A stretch of 13,569 nt of DNA from positions 1 to 13,569 of the forward strand of contig NZ_CAAFOM010000155.1 of the NCBI RefSeq assembly GCF_900764565.1, written 5' to 3'. Below are positions 6,052-13,002 of the stretch, piece after piece. A program made the translations under genes and the position numbers. Below the pieces are notes generated by a model, which was given only the letters and a program-made list of their open reading frames with translations, searched no databases and had not been told where the DNA came from. Position 1 is the first letter of the stretch. Every line of letters begins with the position of its first letter. The stretch is from an uncultured Catenibacterium sp. Its GTDB lineage: Bacteria > Bacillota_I > Bacilli_A > Erysipelotrichales > Coprobacillaceae.

Positions 6052-6784
6052 CGATATCATGATCCAGGTGGATCACATTACAAAAAAATTTGGTAAATTA
6101 AAGGCTGTAGATGATGTTTCTCTTACTTTAAAGAAGGGCGAAATTGTCTGCCTTATCGGTCCTTCAGGTAGTGGTAAAAGTACAGTATTAAGATGTATTG
6201 ACCATTTAGAAAAACCTGAAGCAGGGTCTATTTATATTGATGGTGCACTTTTAAAGGAAGGCACACCTGAATATAATAAGTTAAGAAGTAAAATGGGATT
6301 TGTATTCCAGCACTTCAACTTATTCCCTAATATGACTGTATTAGAAAACCTTACTTTAGCACCACTAAAGGTTATGGGTATGACTGAAGAAGAAGCCAAT
6401 GCTGTGGCTATCAAGTACTTACAGAAGGTAGGTCTTGAAGATAAGAAGGATACTTATCCTAATAAGTTATCCGGTGGTCAGAAGCAGAGAGTTGCGATTG
6501 CGAGATCTCTTTGTTTAAATCCAGAAGTGATGCTATTTGATGAACCTACAAGTGCATTAGACCCAGAAATGGTTATTGAAGTATTAGAAGTTATGCAGGA
6601 TCTTGCTAAACAGGGTATGACTATGATGGTTGTGACTCATGAAATGGGATTTGCGAGAACTGTTGCCGATCGTGTTATTTTCTTAGAAAACGGAAAGATT
6701 GTAGAAGAAAATGATTCAGAAACTTTCTTCTCTCATCCAGAAAGTGATAGAGCGAAAGATTTCTTATCTAAAGTGATGCATTAA
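6044..6784 (+). CDS. Amino-acid ABC transporter ATP-binding protein
   Basis: Cytoplasmic ATPase that powers the amino-acid importer. All nucleotide-binding motifs are present: Walker A GPSGSGKS (39-46), Q-loop FVFQHFNLFP (87-96), signature LSGGQKQR (142-149), Walker B VMLFDE (162-167) and the switch histidine in VTHEMGF (H199). The FNLFPNMTVLENL stretch is typical of the GlnQ/HisP/ArtP polar amino-acid class. The start taken is GTG at 6044, 11 nt after GAAGGGAG (6025-6032) and overlapping the permease by 8 nt; an in-frame ATG at 6059 would remove only five residues and is the main alternative. 246 aa is the usual length. Confidence 0.96.
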   Translation: MTNDIMIQVDHITKKFGKLKAVDDVSLTLKKGEIVCLIGPSGSGKSTVLRCIDHLEKPEAGSIYIDGALLKEGTPEYNKLRSKMGFVFQHFNLFPNMTVLENLTLAPLKVMGMTEEEANAVAIKYLQKVGLEDKKDTYPNKLSGGQKQRVAIARSLCLNPEVMLFDEPTSALDPEMVIEVLEVMQDLAKQGMTMMVVTHEMGFARTVADRVIFLENGKIVEENDSETFFSHPESDRAKDFLSKVMH

Positions 6785-6805
6785 TAGATAAAGGAGAAAG
6801 AAGAC

Positions 6806-7924
6806 GTGTATTTAAAGGAATTTGATGTAGAAACATGGATGACGAACCATGAACAAAATTGTCAATACAATTTAGCTGATACATGTGTATCAGATATGTC
6901 CATTCATGAATTAGAATCCCTGATTCAAAAAGATCTTATGGGAGATCTTATGCATATGCGTATGGATTATGGACCTATTACAGGCTCTGATTCTTTAAAG
7001 GATGCGATTCTTTCTTTATATAAGACAGGTACGAGAGATAATCTTGCGATTGCGCATGGGGCGATTAATGCGAATGAACATGTGATGGATACTTTACTCA
7101 ATAAAGGAGACCATATCATTGCGTTAACACCATCTTATGAACAGTTCTATTCTTATCCAGCATCTTTAGGATGCGATTATGATTTAGTAGAACTTGATGA
7201 AGGCAATAACTGGGAACCTGTTATAGAAGATTTTAAGAAGCTTATTAAGCCTGAAACAAAGATGTTTATATTAAATAGTCCTAATAATCCTACAGGTACT
7301 GTCATTAAACAATCATTGATGGAAGAATTAATTGAGCTTGCAAGAAGTCATTCTATCTATATTCTTGTGGATGAAATCTATCGTGGTATGAATAATACTC
7401 TATGTGATAGTATTTCTGATATGTATGAATTAGGTATTGCGACAGCCTCTTTATCTAAAGTCTATTCCTTTGCAGGACTAAGACTTGGATGGATCAAGGG
7501 ACCTAAAGAACTCATTGATGAAATCAATTTTAGAAGAGATTATACAATAATCTCTACTGGTCCATGGAATGATTATTTAGCGACTGTTGTATTAGAAAAT
7601 AAAGATCTCATACTTGATAGAAGCAGACATATCATTCTTGAAAACAAGAGAATATTAAAAGAATGGCTTGAAAAAGAAGACCTTGTAGAATGTGTGATAC
7701 CAGAAGATGGTACTGTATGTTTCTTACATTATTTATTTGATATGCCCTCAAAAGAATTATGTGAGAAATTACAGAATGACACAGGTGTATTCTTTGTGCC
7801 AGGTATGGCATTTAATAAGGAATATCATTTACGTTTTGGTTTTACTTCAGATTCAAAAATAATCAAGGAAGGATTAGAAATATTCTCTTCCTGGATTCAT
7901 TCGCATATGAAAGAAGCAGATTAA
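6806..7924 (+). CDS. PLP-dependent aminotransferase, class I/II fold, in the arginine T-box operon
   Basis: Pyridoxal-phosphate enzyme of the aspartate aminotransferase fold (fold type I). Visible motifs are the substrate/cofactor stretch NSPNNPTG (157-164), DEIYRG (189-194, the Asp contacting the PLP ring nitrogen), and ASLSKVYSFAGLRLGW (214-229), in which K218 is the Schiff-base lysine. 372 aa is normal, though the N-terminus (EFDVETWMTNHEQNCQYNLA) is unlike that of the standard aspartate or aromatic enzymes and points to a distinct subgroup. The start is GTG at 6806, 9 nt after AAGGAG (6791-6796). It sits 21 nt after the transporter ATPase and shares the T-box promoter, with no visible promoter of its own. 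Context suggests it acts on arginine or a close derivative; an aminotransferase or PLP lyase for another amino acid cannot be excluded. Confidence 0.88.
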   Translation: MYLKEFDVETWMTNHEQNCQYNLADTCVSDMSIHELESLIQKDLMGDLMHMRMDYGPITGSDSLKDAILSLYKTGTRDNLAIAHGAINANEHVMDTLLNKGDHIIALTPSYEQFYSYPASLGCDYDLVELDEGNNWEPVIEDFKKLIKPETKMFILNSPNNPTGTVIKQSLMEELIELARSHSIYILVDEIYRGMNNTLCDSISDMYELGIATASLSKVYSFAGLRLGWIKGPKELIDEINFRRDYTIISTGPWNDYLATVVLENKDLILDRSRHIILENKRILKEWLEKEDLVECVIPEDGTVCFLHYLFDMPSKELCEKLQNDTGVFFVPGMAFNKEYHLRFGFTSDSKIIKEGLEIFSSWIHSHMKEAD

Positions 7925-7939
7925 ATTTGCTTCTTTTTT
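7911..7939 (+). terminator. Terminator of the T-box operon
   Basis: AAGAAGCA (7911-7918) pairs with TGCTTCTT (7928-7935) around a 9-nt loop, followed by T residues to 7939. The left arm lies in the last codons of the aminotransferase gene. It separates the amino-acid operon from the metal operon. Confidence 0.78.
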
Positions 7940-7943
7940 ATTA

Positions 7944-7962
7944 TATGCAAATCATTTGCATA
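7944..7962 (+). promoter_or_regulatory. Fur-family (probable Zur) operator 1
   Basis: Perfect 9-1-9 palindrome, TATGCAAAT-C-ATTTGCATA. Its core TGCAAATnATTTGCA has the 7-1-7 layout known for Fur, Zur and PerR boxes of Firmicutes. It lies just before the -35 box of the metal operon promoter and repeats the sequence of operator 2 over 17 nt. Confidence 0.85.
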
Positions 7963-7966
7963 TTCA

Positions 7967-7994
7967 TTGACATAGAAAGAAGAATCATTATAAT
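7967..7994 (+). promoter_or_regulatory. Sigma-A promoter of the zur-znu operon
   Basis: TTGACA (7967-7972) and TATAAT (7989-7994) are both perfect hexamers with a 16-nt spacer; the start point should be near 8001. The promoter is bracketed by two identical palindromic operators. Confidence 0.88.
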
Positions 7995-7999
7995 ACAAT

Positions 8000-8016
8000 A
8001 TGCAAATCATTTGCAT
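8000..8016 (+). promoter_or_regulatory. Fur-family (probable Zur) operator 2
   Basis: ATGCAAAT-C-ATTTGCAT is an exact second copy of the 17-nt palindrome at 7945-7961, with centres 55 nt apart. It covers the predicted transcription start and ends at the ribosome site (CGGAGG, 8017-8021 region), so a bound repressor would block initiation. The first gene of the operon encodes the likely repressor, implying autoregulation. Confidence 0.85.
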
Positions 8017-8028
8017 CGGAGGCATTCT

Positions 8029-8439
8029 ATGAAACAATATCGTACTAAATATAAAGAAATCATAATTGAATATATGAAAAAGAATGAAGATCATCGCTTA
8101 TGTGCTAAGGATATCTATCAAGCATTAGTTAGTGAAGGATTAAATGTAAATCTAGTCACTGTATATCGTAATTTAGATAAATTATCACAGCAGGGACTTT
8201 TACAGAAACATACACTTTCAGGAGAAGACAGCGTTTATTATCAATATGCAAGAGAAGAAACATGTAATCATCATCTTCATTTATTATGTAAGAGATGTGG
8301 GAAGATTGCTCATCTAGAATGTGACTTCATGGATACAATCCGTACGCATTTATTAGAAGATCATGGCTTTATGATTGACTGCAAGGATTCTACAATTGTA
8401 GGACTATGTAAAGACTGCAGGGAGGCTATGCATGCTTAA
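8029..8439 (+). CDS. zur: Fur-family metal-dependent repressor, probably Zur
   Basis: DNA-binding regulator, 136 aa, that represses metal uptake genes when metal is plentiful. The N-terminal winged helix carries LVTVYRNLDKLSQQGLL (residues 42-58), the usual Fur recognition helix region. The C-terminal half holds the metal-site stretch HHLHLLCKRCG (81-91), C98, H112, C118 and a second CxxC at 127-130, so the structural four-cysteine zinc site (C87/C90/C127/C130) is complete. The frame is open back to 7927, but that longer form would read through the operators and promoter; GGAGG just before 8022 and the ATG at 8029 fix the start. It heads an operon with a zinc-type ABC transporter and overlaps the next gene by 8 nt. 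Zinc rather than iron or manganese is inferred from this context. Confidence 0.88.
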   Translation: MKQYRTKYKEIIIEYMKKNEDHRLCAKDIYQALVSEGLNVNLVTVYRNLDKLSQQGLLQKHTLSGEDSVYYQYAREETCNHHLHLLCKRCGKIAHLECDFMDTIRTHLLEDHGFMIDCKDSTIVGLCKDCREAMHA

Positions 8440-9367
8440 AAAGATTGGTTTATTTCTACTCTCTTTATTACTTTTCACAGGCTGTACGACGCAGTCTGAA
8501 AAGAAATCATTTAATATTGTTGTCACTAATTTTCCTTGTTATGATTTTGTTCGTGCGATTACTAAAAATGATTCAGATATATCTATAAAGATGCTTATTA
8601 AACCAGGTATGGACTCTCATTCTTATGAACCAACACCTCAGGATATGATTGCCATTAAAGAAAGTGATTTATTCTTTTATGTAGGAGGAGAATCAGATGA
8701 ATGGGTGGATAGTCTGCTCTCTGACATGAATCCTAAAAGAGTCGTAAAGATGCTTGAACTTGTTTCAGATCTTCAGCTTGAAGAACATGTTGAAGGGATG
8801 GAAGAAGAAAAGCATGAGGAACATGATGAACATGAAGAAGAATATGATGAGCATGTGTGGACAAGTCCTAAAAATGCGATGGAAATAGTGAAAGGGTTAA
8901 ATAAAAAAATGTGTGCCTTAGACCAAGCACATGCATCAAAGTTTAATAAGAATGCTGAAAACTATATAAAACAGATTGCATCTGTTGATTCTTCATTTAA
9001 ACAAGTAGTTAAAAATGCGAAAAGAAAAGATATAGTCGTAGGAGACCGTTTCCCTTTACTCTATTTTGCAAAAGAATATGGTCTCACATATAGTGCAGCA
9101 TTCCCGGGATGTTCTGAACAGACTGAACCAAGCGCTTCAACGATTTCATACCTCATTGATAAGGTCAAGAAGGATCATAATTCTGTTATCTTTAAGATTG
9201 AATTATCCAATGGACAGATAGCACGTACGATTTCTGAAGAAACAGGAGCTCAAGTATTGACTATTCAAAGTATGCATAATGTGAGTGCAGAAGATTTTAA
9301 TAATGGTGAAACATATGTTTCAATCATGCGTAAAAACGTAAAGGCAGTAAAGGAGGCACTTCAATGA
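8432..9367 (+). CDS. znuA: Zinc-type ABC transporter substrate-binding lipoprotein (ZnuA/AdcA-like)
   Basis: Cluster A-1 metal-binding lipoprotein that captures Zn(II), or possibly Mn(II), outside the cell. The signal peptide ends in the lipobox LFTGC with the lipidated cysteine at residue 18. The first-lobe metal histidine lies in DSHSYEPTPQD (H63). An acidic, histidine-rich loop (about 119-141, with six to seven His among Glu/Asp) precedes DEHVWTSPKNA (H141, a second ligand). This loop is characteristic of zinc rather than manganese binding proteins. In the second lobe the expected ligand histidine is not seen: the equivalent stretch reads VVGDRFPLLYF (202-212), followed by PGCSEQTEPS (225-234), a variant I associate with a clostridial-type subgroup. 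ATG at 8432 is preferred, 6 nt after GGGAGG (8420-8425). 311 aa is normal. Confidence 0.9.
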   Translation: MLKKIGLFLLSLLLFTGCTTQSEKKSFNIVVTNFPCYDFVRAITKNDSDISIKMLIKPGMDSHSYEPTPQDMIAIKESDLFFYVGGESDEWVDSLLSDMNPKRVVKMLELVSDLQLEEHVEGMEEEKHEEHDEHEEEYDEHVWTSPKNAMEIVKGLNKKMCALDQAHASKFNKNAENYIKQIASVDSSFKQVVKNAKRKDIVVGDRFPLLYFAKEYGLTYSAAFPGCSEQTEPSASTISYLIDKVKKDHNSVIFKIELSNGQIARTISEETGAQVLTIQSMHNVSAEDFNNGETYVSIMRKNVKAVKEALQ

Positions 9368-10014
9368 AGACACTTATAAAAGTGGATCATTTACATCTAG
9401 GTTATGATAATCAAGAAGTAATTAATGATTTATCTTTTGATATACAACAAGGTGATTTTATTACAGTATTAGGACAAAATGGTGCAGGTAAAAGTACCCT
9501 TATTAAGGGACTGCTTGGCCTTATCAAACCTATGGCAGGGCAGATTACTTATTTTATGAATGAAAGAGAAATAGGCTATATGCCTCAGGAAACTAAGGTG
9601 GATCGTCACTTTCCTGCTTCTGTTTATGAAATTGTATTATCAGGTGCATTAAATAGAGTAGGGTATCGTCCGTTTTTTAATAATAAAGAAAAGAAACTTG
9701 CATTAGAATGTTTAAGGACACTACATATAGAAAATTTAAAAAACAGTTCTTTTGGAGAATTATCAGGAGGACAAAGACAGAAGGTCTTGCTTGCAAGAGC
9801 CCTTTGTGCAACAAGAGAATGTCTTGTCTTAGATGAACCTTCTAATAATTTAGATTATGATTCTAAAGAAGAATTCTATGCTGTCTTAAAAGAACTTCAT
9901 CAAAAAGGTTTGACTATTATTATGATTACTCATGATTTAGCCTCACATGAAGTCATTGGTAACAAGATTCTTCATCTAGATAAAGATAACTATAGAATGG
10001 AGGAAGTAAAATAA
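9364..10014 (+). CDS. znuC: Zinc-type ABC transporter ATP-binding protein (ZnuC-like)
   Basis: Cytoplasmic ATPase of the metal importer, 216 aa. Walker A GQNGAGKS (37-44), Q-loop GYMPQET (71-77), signature ELSGGQRQK (132-140), Walker B CLVLDE (153-158) and switch histidine H190 (ITHD) are all present. The stretch RHFPASVYEIVLSG (81-94) is typical of the ZnuC/MntB metal-transporter ATPases. The ATG overlaps the stop of the binding-protein gene (ATGA, 4 nt), with AGGAGG a few bases upstream inside that gene, so translation is coupled. Its stop overlaps the permease start by one base. Confidence 0.93.
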   Translation: MKTLIKVDHLHLGYDNQEVINDLSFDIQQGDFITVLGQNGAGKSTLIKGLLGLIKPMAGQITYFMNEREIGYMPQETKVDRHFPASVYEIVLSGALNRVGYRPFFNNKEKKLALECLRTLHIENLKNSSFGELSGGQRQKVLLARALCATRECLVLDEPSNNLDYDSKEEFYAVLKELHQKGLTIIMITHDLASHEVIGNKILHLDKDNYRMEEVK

Positions 10015-10829
10015 TGAGTACATTACTCCATATGTTCAACTATACATTTATTATTCGTGCATTTATTGTTGGTTTACTCATTTCATTATGTGCAGCGATG
10101 CTTGGTGTAAACCTAGTACTTAGAAAGAATGCAATGATTAGTGATGGACTGTCACATGTCTCTTTTGGCAGCTTTGCGATTGCAACAGTACTTGGTGTGG
10201 CCCCACTGTATTTAGCTGTACCAGTCGCAATTATTGCAGCAGTGGCTATTCTTAAACTTAACAACAACCATCATATTCATGGTGATGGAGCGATTGCAGT
10301 CTTATCATCTAGTTCACTCGCGATTGGTATCATGGCTATTTCACTCACAAAAGGCGTCAATACTGATATCAATAACTACTTATTTGGTAGTATCCTCTCA
10401 CTCAATAATCAAGATATGATAATTAGTATTGTCTTGTCTTTAGTTGTATTAGTACTCTATATCTTCTCTTATCATAAGATGTTCGCCTTAACTTTTGATG
10501 AAGACTTTGCGAAAAGTACAGGTATTAACGTAGAATTCTACAATATCATTATTGCGATACTCTGCTCATTGACGATTGTACTTGGTATGCGTATGATGGG
10601 CGCATTGCTTATCTCAAGTTTAACAATCTTTCCTTGTCTTACATCCATGTATTTCTGCAAGGATTTCAAACGTGTTGTGATCTCATCTGCCATTCTTTCT
10701 TCTATTTGTTTTATTATTGGTTTATCTATTTCCTATCTCTATGCAGCGCCAACAGGTGCCTCAATTGTGATTGTGAATCTCGTTGTTTTATGTATCACGC
10801 AGTTGATACATAATGTCAGTACAAAATAG
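10014..10829 (+). CDS. znuB: Zinc-type ABC transporter permease (ZnuB-like)
   Basis: Polytopic membrane subunit of the metal importer, ABC-3 family, 271 aa, with about seven to nine hydrophobic helices spread over the whole length. The loop MISDGLSHVSFGS (41-53) after the first helix is a hallmark of ZnuB/MntC-type permeases, and the segment around GMRMMGALLISSLTIFPCLT resembles the family's conserved ATPase-contacting region (normally G-x-L-L-V-x-A-L-L-x-x-P). The start ATG shares one base with the znuC stop (TAATG) and is preceded by a GGAGGAA-type ribosome site. It is the last gene of the operon; no clear hairpin terminator follows it, so some readthrough into the next gene is possible. 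Confidence 0.93.
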   Translation: MSTLLHMFNYTFIIRAFIVGLLISLCAAMLGVNLVLRKNAMISDGLSHVSFGSFAIATVLGVAPLYLAVPVAIIAAVAILKLNNNHHIHGDGAIAVLSSSSLAIGIMAISLTKGVNTDINNYLFGSILSLNNQDMIISIVLSLVVLVLYIFSYHKMFALTFDEDFAKSTGINVEFYNIIIAILCSLTIVLGMRMMGALLISSLTIFPCLTSMYFCKDFKRVVISSAILSSICFIIGLSISYLYAAPTGASIVIVNLVVLCITQLIHNVSTK

Positions 10830-10862
10830 TAATTAAGTCTTTTCATTATCTTATAATTCTTA

Positions 10863-10868
10863 TATAAT
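10863..10868 (+). promoter_or_regulatory. Possible -10 element upstream of the comN-like gene
   Basis: A perfect TATAAT stands 25 nt before the ATG at 10893. At 16-18 nt upstream only a poor T-rich -35 is seen, so the promoter assignment is tentative. Confidence 0.35.
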
Positions 10869-10892
10869 GTTTACTCGTGGGAGCATAAGAAT

Positions 10893-11180
10893 ATGGAAAT
10901 CGATTTATCAAAGCCGCTTCCTGATGAAGTTGTATTTATCCTTCGTTCTAAAGCCTATGAATTTCAGAAGGATGGCGTAGAAAAGATTGTTGCACAAGAT
11001 ATTGAAGACTATCTAAGAAATGTCACATGGAGAAACAAAGTATCTCTTTCTTTTTGTGATATGATCGATGATATTATGTCTTTGCAATTCTCAACAATTT
11101 TTGAATATCTACAAGCTAAAGTCATTAAGGAAGCAGAAACTAAAAACTTAGCAGACTTTCAAAGTCTGATCATGAAATAA
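10893..11180 (+). CDS. comN: ComN-like post-transcriptional regulator family protein
   Basis: A 95-aa soluble, mostly helical protein. The pattern SKAYEFQKDG...V...DIEDYLRNVTW (19-51) followed by MIDDIMSL and a repeated EYLQAK segment matches my recollection of the ComN/YrzD family (called post-transcriptional regulator), where an EF...G...DIW.YL....W core is followed by an I.DILSL core. In Bacillus subtilis, ComN influences comE mRNA localisation; a wider role is not known. Position supports the call: in that organism the family gene lies a few genes upstream of recJ-apt-relA, and here it is directly upstream of recJ and apt. GGGAG at 10879-10883 lies 9 nt before the ATG. A strong terminator follows, so it is a monocistronic unit. 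The family is fairly likely; the function is inferred. Confidence 0.65.
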   Translation: MEIDLSKPLPDEVVFILRSKAYEFQKDGVEKIVAQDIEDYLRNVTWRNKVSLSFCDMIDDIMSLQFSTIFEYLQAKVIKEAETKNLADFQSLIMK

Positions 11181-11196
11181 CTCATTATTTCAAATA

Positions 11197-11221
11197 AAGG
11201 TGGCTTAAACAGCCACTTTTT
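11197..11221 (+). terminator. Terminator after the comN-like gene
   Basis: GTGGCT (11200-11205) pairs with AGCCAC (11211-11216) around TAAAC, extended by G-T and A-T pairs, and followed by TTTTT ending at 11221. A typical rho-independent terminator. Confidence 0.82.
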
Positions 11222-11237
11222 GATTAGAACACTCATT

Positions 11238-11266
11238 TTGACTTTTATGTCTATATTTATTAATAT
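11238..11266 (+). promoter_or_regulatory. Probable promoter of recJ
   Basis: TTGACT (11238-11243) and TAATAT (11261-11266) with a 17-nt spacer. The -35 matches the consensus at 5 of 6 positions and the -10 at 4 of 6. It falls between a terminator and the recJ ribosome site, where a promoter is needed. Confidence 0.5.
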
Positions 11267-11297
11267 GGTAAGGTAGTTAATTTTAAAGAGGTTATTT

Positions 11298-12911
11298 ATG
11301 AAATATAAAACAATACAATTAAGCCATACAGAAGAAATTATGCAGAAATATGGTGTTAATTCTTTAATGGCTAAAGTAATAGAAAGTAAAAAATTAGATC
11401 AAAAACAATTTGAAGCCTTTATGGATCCTCATCTTATTTATCATGATTTTTCTTTGTTTGAAGAATCTGACGAAACACTTGAACGTATTGAAGAGGCAAT
11501 AGAGAATAATGAAAAAATCTGTATTTATGGAGATTATGATTGTGATGGTATTCTAGCCACAACTATTCTTGTCCAGGCGTTTCATGAACGAGGTGTAGAA
11601 GTAGGCTATCATATTCCAAATCGTTTTACAGATGGTTATGGACTTAATATAACTCGCGTAGAACAGATGGCTGAGAAGGGTTATTCTTTGATTATTACTG
11701 TAGATAATGGAATCAAGGCATTTGATGCAGTAGAAAAAGCAGGAGAACTAGGTATTGATGTTATTATAACTGACCATCATGCGTTTGATGTTGAAGTACC
11801 TGTTGCTTATTCTATCATTCATACAAAGATGTCACCTCAATATCCTTTTAAAGAAATATGTGGTGGCTTTATAGCCTATAAGCTTGCAGCAGCTCTTTTA
11901 AAGCATCATGACCCTTATTTGTTTACTTTGGCGGCTATTACTACCATCTCTGATATGATGCCATTATTAGATGAAAATAGAAGCTTAGTAAAACGCGGCT
12001 TACAATTCATGAAACAATATAAATATCCTGCATTAGAATTGTTGAAAGGGAATAGAGACTACGACGTCACAACCATTGGTTTTACAATCGCCCCTCGTAT
12101 CAATGCCTTTGGCCGCTTACCTGAACTTGTAAATCCGCTATGCTTAGTCAAGTACTTTTTAAAAGGGACAAATCCTGCCTACTTAGAAAAGGTATCAAAT
12201 TATGCATCTAAAGTTAATTCTAAGAGACAATCTATGACAACGACTTTATATAAGGAAGCAGTGTCTGATACGACCTCACCTTGCTTATTCTATGGATCAG
12301 AAGATATGCATGAAGGATTAGTGGGACTTGTAGCTGGTAAGTACGCCAGAGAATATGAACAGCCTGCTTTTGTCATGCATTATGATTCTAAAAAAGAGCT
12401 ATATAAGGGAAGTGCGAGAGGAATAAATGGTTTTAACATCTATGATTTCTTTAAGCATCACGAAGATCTCTTTGTACAATTTGGTGGTCATGCGATGGCA
12501 GGTGGTTTCACTATCACAAAGTCAAACTATCCTTTAGTCTATGATGCTCTTGTCAATGATTTACAGGGCTGTCATTTTGAAGTGAGTGAATCCGTGATTC
12601 CTATTACTCTTGATGATACGACTATTCATAATGTAGAAACTTTGAGTTTACTCGCTCCTTATGGTGAAGAAAATAAAGCCCCACTCTTTATTATGGAAGA
12701 TGTATCATGTAGTAGAGTAGACCGCTTGTCTGAAGGGAAACATTTGAAATTCCATTTAGGCGATGAACAGGTTTCTGCCCTTGCTTTTAATAAGGGACAG
12801 AAGTATGAGGAAGTTGTACATAAAGAGTCTATGACTTTGGTGGGTACTTTATCTATTAATGTCTTTAGAGGAAAAAAGTCTATTAACTTTATTGTAGAAG
12901 AAATCTTATAA
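11298..12911 (+). CDS. recJ: Single-stranded-DNA 5'-3' exonuclease RecJ
   Basis: DHH-superfamily metal-dependent nuclease that degrades single-stranded DNA 5' to 3' in recombination and mismatch or base-excision repair. Motifs in order: GDYDCDG (78-84, motif I), TVDNGI (134-139), TDHHAF (158-163, the DHH motif), ISDMMPL (218-224, motif IV Asp), RINAFGRL (267-274), KGSARGINGFN (370-380) and GGHAMAGGF (396-404) of the DHHA1 domain, then an OB-fold tail. At 537 aa it is a compact form, close to the E. coli enzyme and shorter than the roughly 780-aa B. subtilis protein, lacking a long C-terminal extension. AAAGAGG at 11285-11291 lies 6 nt before the ATG. It is followed by apt, the order seen in Bacillus. 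Confidence 0.95.
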   Translation: MKYKTIQLSHTEEIMQKYGVNSLMAKVIESKKLDQKQFEAFMDPHLIYHDFSLFEESDETLERIEEAIENNEKICIYGDYDCDGILATTILVQAFHERGVEVGYHIPNRFTDGYGLNITRVEQMAEKGYSLIITVDNGIKAFDAVEKAGELGIDVIITDHHAFDVEVPVAYSIIHTKMSPQYPFKEICGGFIAYKLAAALLKHHDPYLFTLAAITTISDMMPLLDENRSLVKRGLQFMKQYKYPALELLKGNRDYDVTTIGFTIAPRINAFGRLPELVNPLCLVKYFLKGTNPAYLEKVSNYASKVNSKRQSMTTTLYKEAVSDTTSPCLFYGSEDMHEGLVGLVAGKYAREYEQPAFVMHYDSKKELYKGSARGINGFNIYDFFKHHEDLFVQFGGHAMAGGFTITKSNYPLVYDALVNDLQGCHFEVSESVIPITLDDTTIHNVETLSLLAPYGEENKAPLFIMEDVSCSRVDRLSEGKHLKFHLGDEQVSALAFNKGQKYEEVVHKESMTLVGTLSINVFRGKKSINFIVEEIL

Positions 12912-12954
12912 TTCATGTAATCTGTAAGGATTTATTTTTGAATTTATACTGTAT

Positions 12955-12977
12955 TCATCATTTTGTGATGATATAAT
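12955..12977 (+). promoter_or_regulatory. Extended -10 promoter of apt with an overlapping inverted repeat
   Basis: TG-A-TATAAT (12969-12977) is an extended -10 motif; no good -35 is seen upstream. TCATCA (12955-12960) and TGATGA (12966-12971) form a 6-bp inverted repeat with a 5-nt spacer ending at the -10. The transcription start would be near 12984, leaving a short leader before AGGAGG (12990-12995). Confidence 0.55.
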
Positions 12978-13002
12978 AATGTATTGTATAGGAGGATTCG
13001 TT

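Noticed and set aside
7927..8028. 34-residue N-terminal extension of the Fur-family protein
   Set aside because: It would be translated through the two operators and the promoter; the ATG at 8029 with a good ribosome site gives the normal family N-terminus.
12979..13002. Upstream ATG for Apt giving eight extra residues
   Set aside because: The AGGAGG ribosome site lies inside this extension and points to the ATG at 13003, which gives the conserved Apt N-terminus.
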